Assembly (NCBI GenBank): GCA_910588215.1 | Contig: CAJUQJ010000038.1 | Span: 1 to 39,858, forward strand | Length of the DNA stretch: 39,858 nt | From: an uncultured Lachnospiraceae bacterium | Lineage (GTDB): Bacteria; Bacillota; Clostridia; Lachnospirales; Lachnospiraceae | Direction: 5' to 3' | Shown: positions 33,773 to 39,858 of the stretch, in pieces | How positions within the stretch are numbered: the first letter of the stretch is position 1 | How the letters are laid out: every line of letters begins with the position of its first letter | Made by a program: the position numbers and the translations under genes | Notes under the pieces: model-generated | Database searches by the model: none | What the model was told of the DNA's origin: nothing | What the model saw: only the letters and a program-made list of their open reading frames with translations

Positions 33773-35548
33773 TCACAAAATCTTATCCAGTGTCAATATC
33801 TCAAAGCCATCCTTTTTCCCTTTTAGCTTAGGCGGATTCGCAAGCGGTGTTGCTATGATCCTTCCATTTAAGTAATCCGCTACAGCTTTTGAAATATAAA
33901 TTGTTTCCCCAGGCGCATTAGCTTCAAGCCTGGCTGCTGTATTTACTGTATCACCAATCGCTGTATAATCCATTCTTCTAGGAGAGCCAATGTTGCCGAC
34001 AACAGCCTTCCCAAGATTTATCCCTATGCCAAATGCTAATTTTTGTCCATATTGTTTTTCTAGTTTTAGGGATAACTCTTTCGCCCCCAAAGCCATGTCC
34101 ATTGCCGCTTTCGCAGAGTTCATAACATAATCATCCTGTGGCAATGGCGCACCCCAAAATGCCATAACAGCGTCCCCAACATACTTATCCAGTGTTCCAT
34201 TATATTTTAAAATACATTCTGATATAAGCGTCAGGTACTGGTTTAATATTTCAACAACTGTTTCTGGCGGGAGTTTTTCACTCATAGTAGTAAACCCCCT
34301 GATATCTACAAATAAAACAGCTATATCACATGATTTCCCACCTAATTTCAGGGATTCATCTTCTTTGTCTATTAACTCTTTTACTATTTCTGGCGCAACA
34401 TATCGCTTGAATGTATTTGTAATCTGTCTGCGTTTCATGTTCTCCTGGACAGCATGGACAGCTACGCTACCTATATAAAGAATTGTTATACTTAACGGAA
34501 CATATACAACGTGTAATATAAATCCCTGCTCATACAACAATTTACACATTGCTATCCATCCAAAAGCAAGCAGAAGCCATGGAATAAAAGAAAACTTTGT
34601 TTTTACTCCATAAAATACAATACTGGCAAGTAAAAGCAGAATAAACAATACAATAAGCTGTATCGAATCGCTGACCTTCTTTTTAAAATTTCCCTCCAGT
34701 AATGCTGAAATTGCATTCGCCTGATATTCTACCCCATACATTTCTTTTGCATGATCGATTGCTGTTATGTAACTGTCCTGCAATCCAGAAGCCATCGGAC
34801 CAATCAAAACAATTTTTCCTTCAAAATAGTCTGTTGGCACCTTACCATCCAATACATCCAAAATAGAAATCGCTTCAAAATCACTTGGCTTTTTACTGTA
34901 CGGAAGATACCAAAACCCATTACTGTTTACCTCTGGTAATTCCAGATTTTCATTATATTTAAGAGCCGCTTTTAATGCCATTGATGGCACTGTCCTTCCA
35001 TCTGGTAAATCAAAGGACAGGAGGTGGTGGCGGAGAACGCCATCTGAATCCCTCATTGCATTGATATGTCCTGCTTCTGAGACAGATTTCAGCTCGTCAA
35101 AAGGTTCTTCATAAAAAACAATCTGGAAACTGTTATGTATAAAGCCTGTGCCATCTTCCACGAATCCTGAGTCAAATGCTGCTGCGCAAGCCATTACGAC
35201 ATTATCCCCCATAGCGCCTACTAAGGCTTCATCTGTTTCTGGGGCTGCTTTTGAACTATAGAGGATATCTACCGCTATTACTGCAGGCTTTTTGTCCTCT
35301 GATTGATTCAGTATTTTAATTGCTTCCGCAACCTTTTTTCTGTTCCAATCCTGATAAGAGCCAAAACGATCCAAGGCTTTTTCATCTATTGAAATGATAA
35401 CGATATTCCCATCAACTGCCACAGGCTGTTGATATAGCCTGTCCGATAGAGAGAGGTCAACCGCATCCAATATTTTCCATTTTGCCAGCAAAGTCAAAAA
35501 AGCTGAAAACAATACTATATAGACAATCAAATGAACGTGCTTTCTCAT
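33773..35548 (-). CDS. CHASE2-adenylate/guanylate cyclase (class III)
   Basis: This protein of about 591 residues has an N-terminal membrane segment (VHLIVYIVLFSAFLTLLAKW). A long extracellular CHASE2 sensor follows (about 30-310, with VIISIDEKALDRFGSYQDWNR and the conserved DILY segment), then three membrane helices near 300-360. The C-terminal cyclase domain includes VLFVDIRGFTTMSE (metal Asp), DKYVGDAVMAFWGAP (Lys and second metal Asp), and YTAIGDTVNTAARLE (Asn and Arg of the active site). Key residues look intact, favouring adenylate cyclase activity. The ATG at 35548 is preceded by GAGGTGG. It is the first large gene of the operon, behind the 45-residue ORF. Confidence 0.92.
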   Translation of the reverse strand: MRKHVHLIVYIVLFSAFLTLLAKWKILDAVDLSLSDRLYQQPVAVDGNIVIISIDEKALDRFGSYQDWNRKKVAEAIKILNQSEDKKPAVIAVDILYSSKAAPETDEALVGAMGDNVVMACAAAFDSGFVEDGTGFIHNSFQIVFYEEPFDELKSVSEAGHINAMRDSDGVLRHHLLSFDLPDGRTVPSMALKAALKYNENLELPEVNSNGFWYLPYSKKPSDFEAISILDVLDGKVPTDYFEGKIVLIGPMASGLQDSYITAIDHAKEMYGVEYQANAISALLEGNFKKKVSDSIQLIVLFILLLLASIVFYGVKTKFSFIPWLLLAFGWIAMCKLLYEQGFILHVVYVPLSITILYIGSVAVHAVQENMKRRQITNTFKRYVAPEIVKELIDKEDESLKLGGKSCDIAVLFVDIRGFTTMSEKLPPETVVEILNQYLTLISECILKYNGTLDKYVGDAVMAFWGAPLPQDDYVMNSAKAAMDMALGAKELSLKLEKQYGQKLAFGIGINLGKAVVGNIGSPRRMDYTAIGDTVNTAARLEANAPGETIYISKAVADYLNGRIIATPLANPPKLKGKKDGFEILTLDKIL

Positions 35549-35603
35549 ATGCCTGACCACCTCAAATCCTGCATACATACCTGGTCGCTATGTCTGCTTA
35601 TTC

Positions 35604-35741
35604 TTACCTATCCTCTGATTCTGTTTTTTCGCCAAACAAAATTTCTAAAATCTTCTGTAATATCTGCTCAGCTATTTCCTCATCGAGTTTCCCTTCTTCC
35701 ACAAAAGCACAAAACAATTCCCGAATCGCTTCATCACTCAT
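35604..35741 (-). CDS. Small 45-residue protein leading the signalling operon
   Basis: A short acidic protein (N-terminus MSDEAIRELFCAFVEEGK, C-terminus ending KTESEDR) that looks like two amphipathic helices. It is too short for usual gene callers. A textbook AAAGGAGGTGATAAGG precedes its ATG at 35741. It ends about 56 nt upstream of the cyclase start and lies downstream of the divergent promoter, so it is the first gene of the operon. It may be a regulator or an antitoxin-like partner. I do not recognise the family. Confidence 0.65.
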   Translation of the reverse strand: MSDEAIRELFCAFVEEGKLDEEIAEQILQKILEILFGEKTESEDR

Positions 35742-35817
35742 CCTTATCACCTCCTTTATGCCCCCTAGACGTAAAATCTGATGATAAGGTTTTTAAATTC
35801 CCAAAAAATCTATTTTT

Positions 35818-35846
35818 TTGCTCAAATTCATTATTAAGCATACTAT
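35818..35846 (+). promoter_or_regulatory. Promoter of the XRE regulator gene
   Basis: -35 TTGCTC (35818-35823) and -10 TACTAT (35841-35846) with a 17-nt spacer, about 80 nt upstream of the XRE gene. The -10 lies inside the 15-bp palindrome at 35836-35850. Confidence 0.55.
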
Positions 35847-35850
35847 GCTT
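35836..35850. promoter_or_regulatory. Operator 1: 7-1-7 palindrome AAGCATA-C-TATGCTT
   Basis: A perfect palindrome that covers the -10 boxes of both divergent promoters (plus strand TACTAT, minus strand TATGCT). This is where an XRE-type dimer would block both directions. The palindrome is seen directly; the binding is inferred. Confidence 0.65.
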
Positions 35851-35865
35851 TATACTGCATTTCAA
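35837..35865 (-). promoter_or_regulatory. Promoter of the signalling operon
   Basis: On the minus strand, -35 TTGAAA (35865-35860) and -10 TATGCT (35842-35837) with a 17-nt spacer. It is about 95 nt upstream of the 45-residue ORF and overlaps operator 1. Confidence 0.6.
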
Positions 35866-35870
35866 TCTTA

Positions 35871-35881
35871 GCATATTATGC
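35871..35881. promoter_or_regulatory. Operator 2: GCATA-T-TATGC
   Basis: A second perfect palindrome with the same half-site as operator 1, centred 33 bp away (about three helical turns). It lies just upstream of the minus-strand -35, suggesting cooperative binding by the same regulator. Confidence 0.6.
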
Positions 35882-35933
35882 CGTAAAATGAAATACGCAA
35901 CATAAAATTAATTTCAGGAAGGGGGCATATTTT

Positions 35934-36281
35934 ATGGATAAATTATTTAATGCCACCAGATTTGGTGAAAAACTAAAAAAATATCGGCTTAAAAAGCATT
36001 TATCGCAGATGGAATTGGCAGAAAAAATAGATTTGCAGACTTCTTCTGTCAGTCATCTTGAGAATGGCACGCACTCTCCCTCCCTCGAAACGCTGCTCCG
36101 TTTGTCCTTAGTCCTTGAAGTCGGCATAGACGAAATGCTTTATGACAGTCTGCCAGCAGTCAAAGAGCATCATTTAGATAAAGACTTACAAAATCTGTTT
36201 ATTGGATGCTCTGCTGAAGAAAAGGAGCTTCTTTTAAGAATCCTGCAAACTGTAAAACAGACACTCAAAGAACGCAGATAA
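35934..36281 (+). CDS. XRE-family transcriptional regulator
   Basis: This 115-residue protein has an N-terminal Cro/CI-type helix-turn-helix (RFGEKLKKYRLKKHLSQMELAEKIDLQTSSVSHLENG, residues 8-45). A helical C-terminal region of about 45 residues may mediate dimerisation. The ATG follows GGAAGGGGG. It is transcribed divergently from the signalling operon, and two palindromic operators lie in the 190-nt gap, so it most likely represses itself and the operon. A terminator follows directly after its stop codon. Confidence 0.88.
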   Translation: MDKLFNATRFGEKLKKYRLKKHLSQMELAEKIDLQTSSVSHLENGTHSPSLETLLRLSLVLEVGIDEMLYDSLPAVKEHHLDKDLQNLFIGCSAEEKELLLRILQTVKQTLKERR

Positions 36282-36312
36282 GGACTGCCAGTTGTAAGCA
36301 GTCCTATTTTTC
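36281..36312 (+). terminator. Terminator after the XRE regulator gene
   Basis: 8-bp perfect arms AGGACTGC (36281-36288) and GCAGTCCT (36298-36305), followed by a T run (ATTTTTCT). It starts at the last base of the stop codon. Confidence 0.8.
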
Positions 36313-36665
36313 TATATCACATCCTCCCCATATCTTGCCTTTACCTTTGCACGAAATCTCTGCCAGCTTGCTTCTAATTCCTCTGGTGTGGATTCAGGGA
36401 TTTCAATATCACTGTCCGCCACTTCTTCCTCAATCTTCCTTACATATTCATTTGCGAAATACGAAAACTCGTTCAGAAGGCAAGTCAGCCGAAAATATGC
36501 CCCAATCTCCACGCAATGCCCCACACATTGTTCAAAAAGTTCTTGCGTCATAGGAATCTGATGCTCAATGGCAGCATTTTCTTCCTCAGTTAAATAGATT
36601 GCTTCTCTGACAAACTCTGCCAGTCTCTCTTTTTCCCTTCTTGTAAGATTTTCAAGCCTGTCCAT
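36312..36665 (-). CDS. Small helical protein of unknown function
   Basis: A protein of about 117 residues, highly charged and helix-forming, with no recognised domain. The ATG at 36665 (MDRLENLTRREK) is chosen; a GTG at 36671 is also possible. The start overlaps the end of the gene at 36652-36984 by 14 nt, so the two are translationally coupled. Both are within the element, between the XRE gene and the duplicated HTH genes. Function is unknown. Confidence 0.65.
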   Translation of the reverse strand: MDRLENLTRREKERLAEFVREAIYLTEEENAAIEHQIPMTQELFEQCVGHCVEIGAYFRLTCLLNEFSYFANEYVRKIEEEVADSDIEIPESTPEELEASWQRFRAKVKARYGEDVI

Positions 36666-36984
36666 TCGCACCTACATTCTGTTCCGATGAATCATAATCT
36701 TTCAGCAATCCCAAATACACAAACATTCTCACAGCATCTTTAATGCCAGCCATATAGGAAATGTCTGAATAACGATTATCGCAGGTCTTTACACAGGCTA
36801 TATAATCATTTATCAGGATTCTTTTCTTGTCTGGCAAATCTAATCTCATATACCGCTGTTCCAGCTCCCCCTCATCTTCTATGTCCTTGAGGTATACCTC
36901 ATCAGTCATAATAAGGTCTTGTCGGCTATGATCCATAAATTGCCCCATCCCCATCTCCAGTAACTTATCAATTAGTTGTTCCAT
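36652..36984 (-). CDS. Small protein of unknown function, coupled to the next gene
   Basis: This 110-residue protein starts at an ATG preceded by AAAGGAGG. The centre has an EDEGELEQRYMRLDLPDKKR segment and a SYMAGIKDAVRMFVYLGLL segment typical of small helical Lachnospiraceae element proteins. No known domain is recognised. It forms a two-gene unit with the downstream ORF ending at 36312. Its upstream side faces the inverted-repeat operator at 37004-37062, which could control both directions. Confidence 0.7.
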   Translation of the reverse strand: MEQLIDKLLEMGMGQFMDHSRQDLIMTDEVYLKDIEDEGELEQRYMRLDLPDKKRILINDYIACVKTCDNRYSDISYMAGIKDAVRMFVYLGLLKDYDSSEQNVGANGQA

Positions 36985-37003
36985 GTCCGCTCCTCCTTTG
37001 GGT

Positions 37004-37062
37004 GTGCAAGAAGTCTAATCTAGTTTCTAAGAACTTATATTTATATATTAGATTTCTTACAC
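37004..37062. promoter_or_regulatory. Inverted-repeat operator, copy 1
   Basis: Left arm GTGCAAGAAGTCTAAT (37004-37019) and right arm ATTAGATTTCTTACAC (37047-37062) are inverted copies that differ at two positions, 27 nt apart. TATAAT follows the right arm at once (37063-37068) as a likely -10 box. The sequence is repeated ahead of the next gene at 37396. Confidence 0.65.
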
Positions 37063-37127
37063 TATAATTGTCAACTATTTTTAATTTACAATAACTGTCA
37101 ATTTTCGACAATCCAGAAGAGGTATAT

Positions 37128-37376
37128 ATGGAAGAAAAAGACTACGGATATATAAAAATCAAACTGGATCAGCTTCTAAAGGCTAAAAAACTCAGCAAAA
37201 ATAAATTGGCTCACAGAGCAGAAATGCAAAGAACTCAAATCAATAATTATTGCAATGGGGAAATTACAAGGCTTGATACTGCTGTTCTGGCAAGGCTTTG
37301 TACGGCTCTGGGATGTAAGATTGAAGATTTATTGGAATTTGTGCCGAAAGAAAGTACAAAAAATAGTTCTTCATAA
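37128..37376 (+). CDS. Small HTH regulator (Cro/CI type), copy 1
   Basis: This 82-residue protein is little more than one helix-turn-helix domain (YGYIKIKLDQLLKAKKLSKNKLAHRAEMQRTQINNYCNGE, residues 6-45), resembling YozG-like regulators. The ATG follows AGAGGTATAT. The start ORF and upstream control region are repeated about 390 bp further on. It may bind the inverted-repeat operator just upstream and regulate itself and neighbours. Confidence 0.88.
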   Translation: MEEKDYGYIKIKLDQLLKAKKLSKNKLAHRAEMQRTQINNYCNGEITRLDTAVLARLCTALGCKIEDLLEFVPKESTKNSSS

Positions 37377-37395
37377 TCTTCTTCCCCTCATGATT

Positions 37396-37454
37396 GTGCA
37401 AGAAGTCTAATCAGATTTTTAATAACTTATATTCCTATATTACATTTCTTACAC
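37396..37454. promoter_or_regulatory. Inverted-repeat operator, copy 2
   Basis: Left arm GTGCAAGAAGTCTAAT (37396-37411) is identical to copy 1; right arm ATTACATTTCTTACAC (37439-37454) differs by one base. A TATATC follows as the -10 of the second HTH gene. Spacing between the two copies is 392 bp. Confidence 0.65.
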
Positions 37455-37495
37455 TATATCTATACAGGTATTAAATCATGAAGGAGTGGAATACT

Positions 37496-37732
37496 ATGGA
37501 AGAATATGACTATGGGTATATAAAAATCAAGCTGGATGAACTACTCAAGGAAAGAGGAATAAGCAAAAACAAGCTGGCTCACAGGGCAGAAATGCAAAGA
37601 ACACAGATCAACAATTACTGTAATAATGAGGCTACAAGGCTTGATACTGCTGTTTTAGCAAGAATTTGTACTGCTCTGGACTGTAAGATTGAAGATTTAC
37701 TTGAATTTGTGCCAGCTAAAGAAAAAGACTGA
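37496..37732 (+). CDS. Small HTH regulator, copy 2 (tandem duplicate)
   Basis: This 78-residue paralogue of the gene at 37128-37376 keeps almost the same DNA-binding region (SKNKLAHRAEMQRTQINNYC). The ATG at 37496 follows AAGGAG nine bases upstream; the frame opens earlier at 37478, but that ATG overlaps the ribosome site. The duplication covers both operator and gene. A strong terminator follows at 37734-37769. Small sequence changes at the C-terminus (PAKEKD against PKESTKNSSS) suggest divergence in partner or stability. Confidence 0.88.
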   Translation: MEEYDYGYIKIKLDELLKERGISKNKLAHRAEMQRTQINNYCNNEATRLDTAVLARICTALDCKIEDLLEFVPAKEKD

Positions 37733-37733
37733 C

Positions 37734-37769
37734 AAAAAGCTACTGGACGCCTATATCCAGTAGCTTTTT
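37734..37769 (+). terminator. Strong bidirectional terminator after the duplicated HTH genes
   Basis: 14-bp perfect arms AAAAAGCTACTGGA and TCCAGTAGCTTTTT with an 8-nt loop, two bases after the stop codon. Symmetric A/T ends allow use on both strands, including for the minus-strand ORF at 37797. Confidence 0.88.
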
Positions 37770-37796
37770 CCTTTTAGAGAGAATATTGTGCTATGC

Positions 37797-38102
37797 TCAC
37801 TGCATTGCCGCTTTATTAAGTATTTGCTTTAGCTGTAGATACCTCATGTACTTGTAAGGATTTCTAAAAATGCTACTGATACTAAGGGGGTATACTATCC
37901 GATACTGGATATGATGGTGGATACACCAGTGGCAGAGACTTGTTGTGGTGAATCCTCCTGACTGGAAATTATGCTCCAGATAAGAAAGTTGCTGTTTCTC
38001 CCAATCGCTGTAAGATGCCGCTACAATAGGGAAATTCAGGTGTTCTGTAAAAAAGTGAAGTCCTTTGAGTCCTTCTTCATTGAAATCTAATATTCGCTTC
38101 AT
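37797..38102 (-). CDS. Small hypothetical protein
   Basis: This protein of about 101 residues (MKRILDFNEEGLKGLHF) has a Cys/His-rich segment (CHWCIHHHIQ) and a basic C-terminus. The ATG at 38102 follows AAAGGAG at short distance. I do not recognise it. It lies between the HTH pair and the hairpin-containing gap at 38103-38600, and shares a terminator with the HTH gene. Confidence 0.5.
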   Translation of the reverse strand: MKRILDFNEEGLKGLHFFTEHLNFPIVAASYSDWEKQQLSYLEHNFQSGGFTTTSLCHWCIHHHIQYRIVYPLSISSIFRNPYKYMRYLQLKQILNKAAMQ

Positions 38103-38240
38103 CAATCTCCTTTCCTATTCTCTCCGTTCTTTAATATACCATATATTGGAATAATTGGATAGCAGAAAATGGAAGGGGACGCACCTTATAAATATCAAGA
38201 TTATAGCCTGCCAGCAGTCTATCGGGTAAGCACTCTTTAA

Positions 38241-38290
38241 ACTCGCTAAATAAGAATAGCCATCTTTTCGGCTGTTCTTATTTAGTGAGT
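38241..38290. repeat. Long hairpin beside a G-rich tract, possible transfer-origin or element-end structure
   Basis: A 21-bp stem with 19 of 21 pairs (38241-38261 with 38270-38290) and an 8-nt loop. No U run follows on either strand, so a terminator is unlikely. Next to it, at about 38296-38312, is GGGGTTTGGGGGAGTAG. A GGGGGAGTAG sequence also occurs at the left junction, about 25285-25296. This suggests an origin of transfer or a recombination-associated site. No relaxase or nick site is identified, so the role is open. The 498-nt gap 38103-38600 otherwise holds only a terminator. Confidence 0.45.
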
Positions 38291-38378
38291 ACACTGGGGT
38301 TTGGGGGAGTAGCCACCATCAAAGAATCATATACGCCCTTTAAAGGAGTTCACCTCTACTCTTTGACTTTTAACACCG

Positions 38379-38412
38379 AAAAGGGATTCCAGATGTTACT
38401 CCAGAATCCCTC
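38379..38412 (-). terminator. Terminator of the acidic-protein operon
   Basis: Arms AGGGATTC and GAATCCCT with a 14-nt loop, followed on the minus strand by UUUUCGG. It lies about 190 nt past the stop codon at 38601. Confidence 0.55.
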
Positions 38413-38600
38413 TCCAGACTAAAAAATACTAAGAGAAAAGGTTTTTGCTTACTATTTTTTATATATAACATACCCACTCCGTAAGCAAAAGAGTGTTCAT
38501 TTATATGTATAGAATTGTAAAAATTCTGTACAATCGTTTTTAAATGTTTCAAACAGCCAAATAGTCACTTAAAGGAAATAAAACTCATTCTGCCGAAATT

Positions 38601-39182
38601 CTATCCAAAGAGCAACATTCCCTCTGGAAGAAGCGGAAACATATTTACCGATAAAATGTTTCCAAAGTCTATTTCATCATAGACTGCTTCTGGATCATCC
38701 TCATACATATCAAATACGTCATATTCATCAAAATACAATTCAATATAATCAATCGGAAATTTATTATACTTTTTCATCATATGCCTTATTTCCTTTTGTG
38801 CTTCTTTGTCACAATCATCAAAATGTTCTATATCGTAAACAAGATTTTTATGCATCAAGTTGCTATATGCTATTCCATCACAATCCCAGAAACCATCTTC
38901 AAAATCGCCTATTGTCAGTCTATCTGAAGTATCAACTTTATTACTCACGCCAATGCTAATCAGAAATTGTTTCTTTAGTTCCTCTGGATTCTTGTATCCT
39001 GCATCACTGTCATAGTTAAGGACACATGACATCTGTTCACAATGATACTTGTCAAAGGCAGTATCTTCCATGAGTTCTTCCAGCGGTTTTCTAAATAATT
39101 CCTTATCGTCTGTATCATAAAGCAGAACCATTAGCTCCTTATCAACTTCCCTTAAAATATTCTTCATTCCTTTTATATTCAT
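38601..39182 (-). CDS. Acidic protein of unknown function
   Basis: This 193-residue protein is strongly acidic throughout, especially the C-terminus (DEYDVFDMYEDDPEAVYDEID). The ATG at 39182 follows AAGGAG seven bases upstream. No family recognised. It is the last of three minus-strand ORFs at the window's right edge, 18 nt after the gene at 39201. Acidic proteins in mobile elements can act as anti-restriction DNA mimics, but nothing here proves that. Confidence 0.65.
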   Translation of the reverse strand: MNIKGMKNILREVDKELMVLLYDTDDKELFRKPLEELMEDTAFDKYHCEQMSCVLNYDSDAGYKNPEELKKQFLISIGVSNKVDTSDRLTIGDFEDGFWDCDGIAYSNLMHKNLVYDIEHFDDCDKEAQKEIRHMMKKYNKFPIDYIELYFDEYDVFDMYEDDPEAVYDEIDFGNILSVNMFPLLPEGMLLFG

Positions 39183-39200
39183 CCGTTATCTCCTTTCTTC

Positions 39201-39572
39201 CTAAAGCGTTACACCCTCAGTCACATATTCTTCTTCCATTTCATCATTGTAAATCCAGATATAAAAATCTTCGCCATATTCAAGCAATTCATACCAATTC
39301 TCAGATAAGCAATAGCCAGATATTTCATCTTCCAAATCATCGTAATCATCGCTTTCTGCATCAAGGCAGTAGTTAAAATGCAACTCTATATAGTAGTCAT
39401 CTATGCCATCCATTTCCTCATCATAACCACGATACTCAAGCAGTGCTGCTAGGTGGTTTTCTGTTGGAAAATCTGCTTCAATCACTGAAAAGTCTTTTTC
39501 AGTCAAAAACTGTAATAAATCATCCGCATCGCCAATAGTTATCGCTTCTTTAATAAATTCTTTAACTGTCAT
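39201..39572 (-). CDS. Acidic protein of unknown function (DNA-mimic-like composition)
   Basis: This 123-residue protein is also strongly acidic (DAESDDYDDLEDEIS). The ATG follows AAAGGAGATTGAC. It is preceded by a third ORF 18 nt upstream and followed by the 193-residue gene. The high Asp/Glu content resembles anti-restriction proteins, but motifs are lacking. Function unknown. Confidence 0.65.
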   Translation of the reverse strand: MTVKEFIKEAITIGDADDLLQFLTEKDFSVIEADFPTENHLAALLEYRGYDEEMDGIDDYYIELHFNYCLDAESDDYDDLEDEISGYCLSENWYELLEYGEDFYIWIYNDEMEEEYVTEGVTL

Positions 39573-39590
39573 GTCAATCTCCTTTCTCTA

Positions 39591-39858
39591 TTATGCTATA
39601 TCATCTAATTCATCAACTTCTACTAAGTCACCGTAATTCACTGGATCAGTTATCTTGTTAATAAGTGGATTCTTAAAATATCCCTCCAAAAATTCCACAT
39701 ATGGTCTTGCATCTTTGTGTTTCTTAGCATATTTTTTGATTTTCCCATACATACTGCGGTCAATCGTTTTATACCAGTTTTTTTCTCCCATACGTATTAG
39801 CAACATACGAAAAGCAACAACTATCTGATTGCACTCAGGACAAACCAAAGCTGAATTG
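39591..39858 (-). CDS. Partial gene of unknown function, cut by the window edge
   Basis: The reading frame stays open to the window end: the residues just before the TTG at 39848 read Asn-Ser-Ala. So the TTG is probably not the true start, and the gene begins outside the window. The visible part has a CPECNQ Cys-x2-Cys pair (perhaps one end of a zinc site) and a basic centre (YGKIKKYAKKHKDARPY) with an acidic tail (DLVEVDELDDIA). Family not recognised. Confidence 0.6.
   Translation of the reverse strand, partial: NSALVCPECNQIVVAFRMLLIRMGEKNWYKTIDRSMYGKIKKYAKKHKDARPYVEFLEGYFKNPLINKITDPVNYGDLVEVDELDDIA

Larger units (their letters stand above)
25230..39858. mobile_element. Integrated mobile element interrupting cpaF (right end not in window)
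   Basis: The change at about 25,230 is abrupt. The conserved cpaF reading frame stops, base composition shifts to visibly AT-rich, and gene content and strand mix change. The interior carries a TnpC-like protein, a RelE-like protein, small HTH regulators, a long hairpin by a G-rich tract and cargo, as expected of an integrative or transposable element. Tn554-family TnpC homology at the left end and possible transfer-origin features near 38,241 point to different element types, so the type is left open. No recombinase, relaxase or second end is seen, so most transfer genes should be to the right. No direct repeat could be checked. Confidence 0.75.

Noticed and set aside
37004..37454. Two spaced 16-bp repeats considered as a CRISPR array
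   Set aside because: Only two units 392 bp apart with genes between them, and the arms are inverted within each unit; they fit operators, not CRISPR repeats.
38370..38552. Minus-strand frame of 60 codons
   Set aside because: Overlaps the terminator hairpin at 38379-38412 and lacks a convincing ribosome site.

Overview
The window looks like a chromosome segment of a Gram-positive gut Clostridia bacterium, most likely Lachnospiraceae. The evidence is strong AGGAGG-type ribosome binding sites, a Firmicutes-type Tad/Flp pilus locus with DUF6382-FHA and DUF5702 proteins, an LplB/LplC/lipoprotein sugar ABC transporter, a pcp-DUF969-DUF979 cluster and a two-subunit class I fumarase. No species can be named from sequence alone.

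Positions 1-25,230 are ordinary chromosome, and all recognisable genes are on the minus strand. From left to right the region holds: a small lipoprotein; tRNA-Ser(GCU); a carbohydrate locus read from about 10.1 kb down to 1.0 kb (two permeases, binding protein, DUF5060/DUF4038-type glycosidase, LacI regulator, large PHP-like hydrolase); pyroglutamyl peptidase with its DUF979/DUF969 membrane partners; fumarase beta and alpha subunits; a HIT hydrolase; a flavodoxin/SCP2 fusion and a rhomboid protease; and a Tad pilus operon (FHA protein, two TadE-like pseudopilins, prepilin peptidase, DUF5702 protein, Flp1 pilin, TadC, TadB and the C-terminal part of CpaF).

At about 25,230 the cpaF ATPase gene stops abruptly just before its Walker B region, and the DNA becomes visibly more AT-rich. 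From there to the window end lies what I infer to be an integrated mobile element whose far end is outside the window. Its left edge carries a TnpC-like protein, a RelE-like domain with a C-terminal membrane anchor, and a DUF2971-like protein. Its middle carries a minus-strand surface and signalling block: a CHASE2-adenylate cyclase, a metallo-beta-lactamase-fold hydrolase, a GAF/HD-GYP protein, a FecR-domain lipoprotein, a second lipoprotein, and further downstream a secreted protein with a SipW-type (TasA/camelysin-like) signal. A 45-residue ORF leads the block, and an XRE regulator is transcribed divergently over two palindromic operators. Beyond it are two small unknown genes, a tandemly duplicated HTH gene with a duplicated inverted-repeat operator, a 21-bp-stem hairpin next to a G-rich tract (possible transfer origin), and three acidic ORFs of unknown function, the last cut by the window edge.

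The most interesting candidate system is this transmissible cyclic-nucleotide and surface-sensing module. It has a membrane cyclase with an extracellular sensor, two candidate phosphodiesterases and a FecR lipoprotein packed into one operon with its own repressor, and it sits in an element that has broken the host's pilus ATPase gene.
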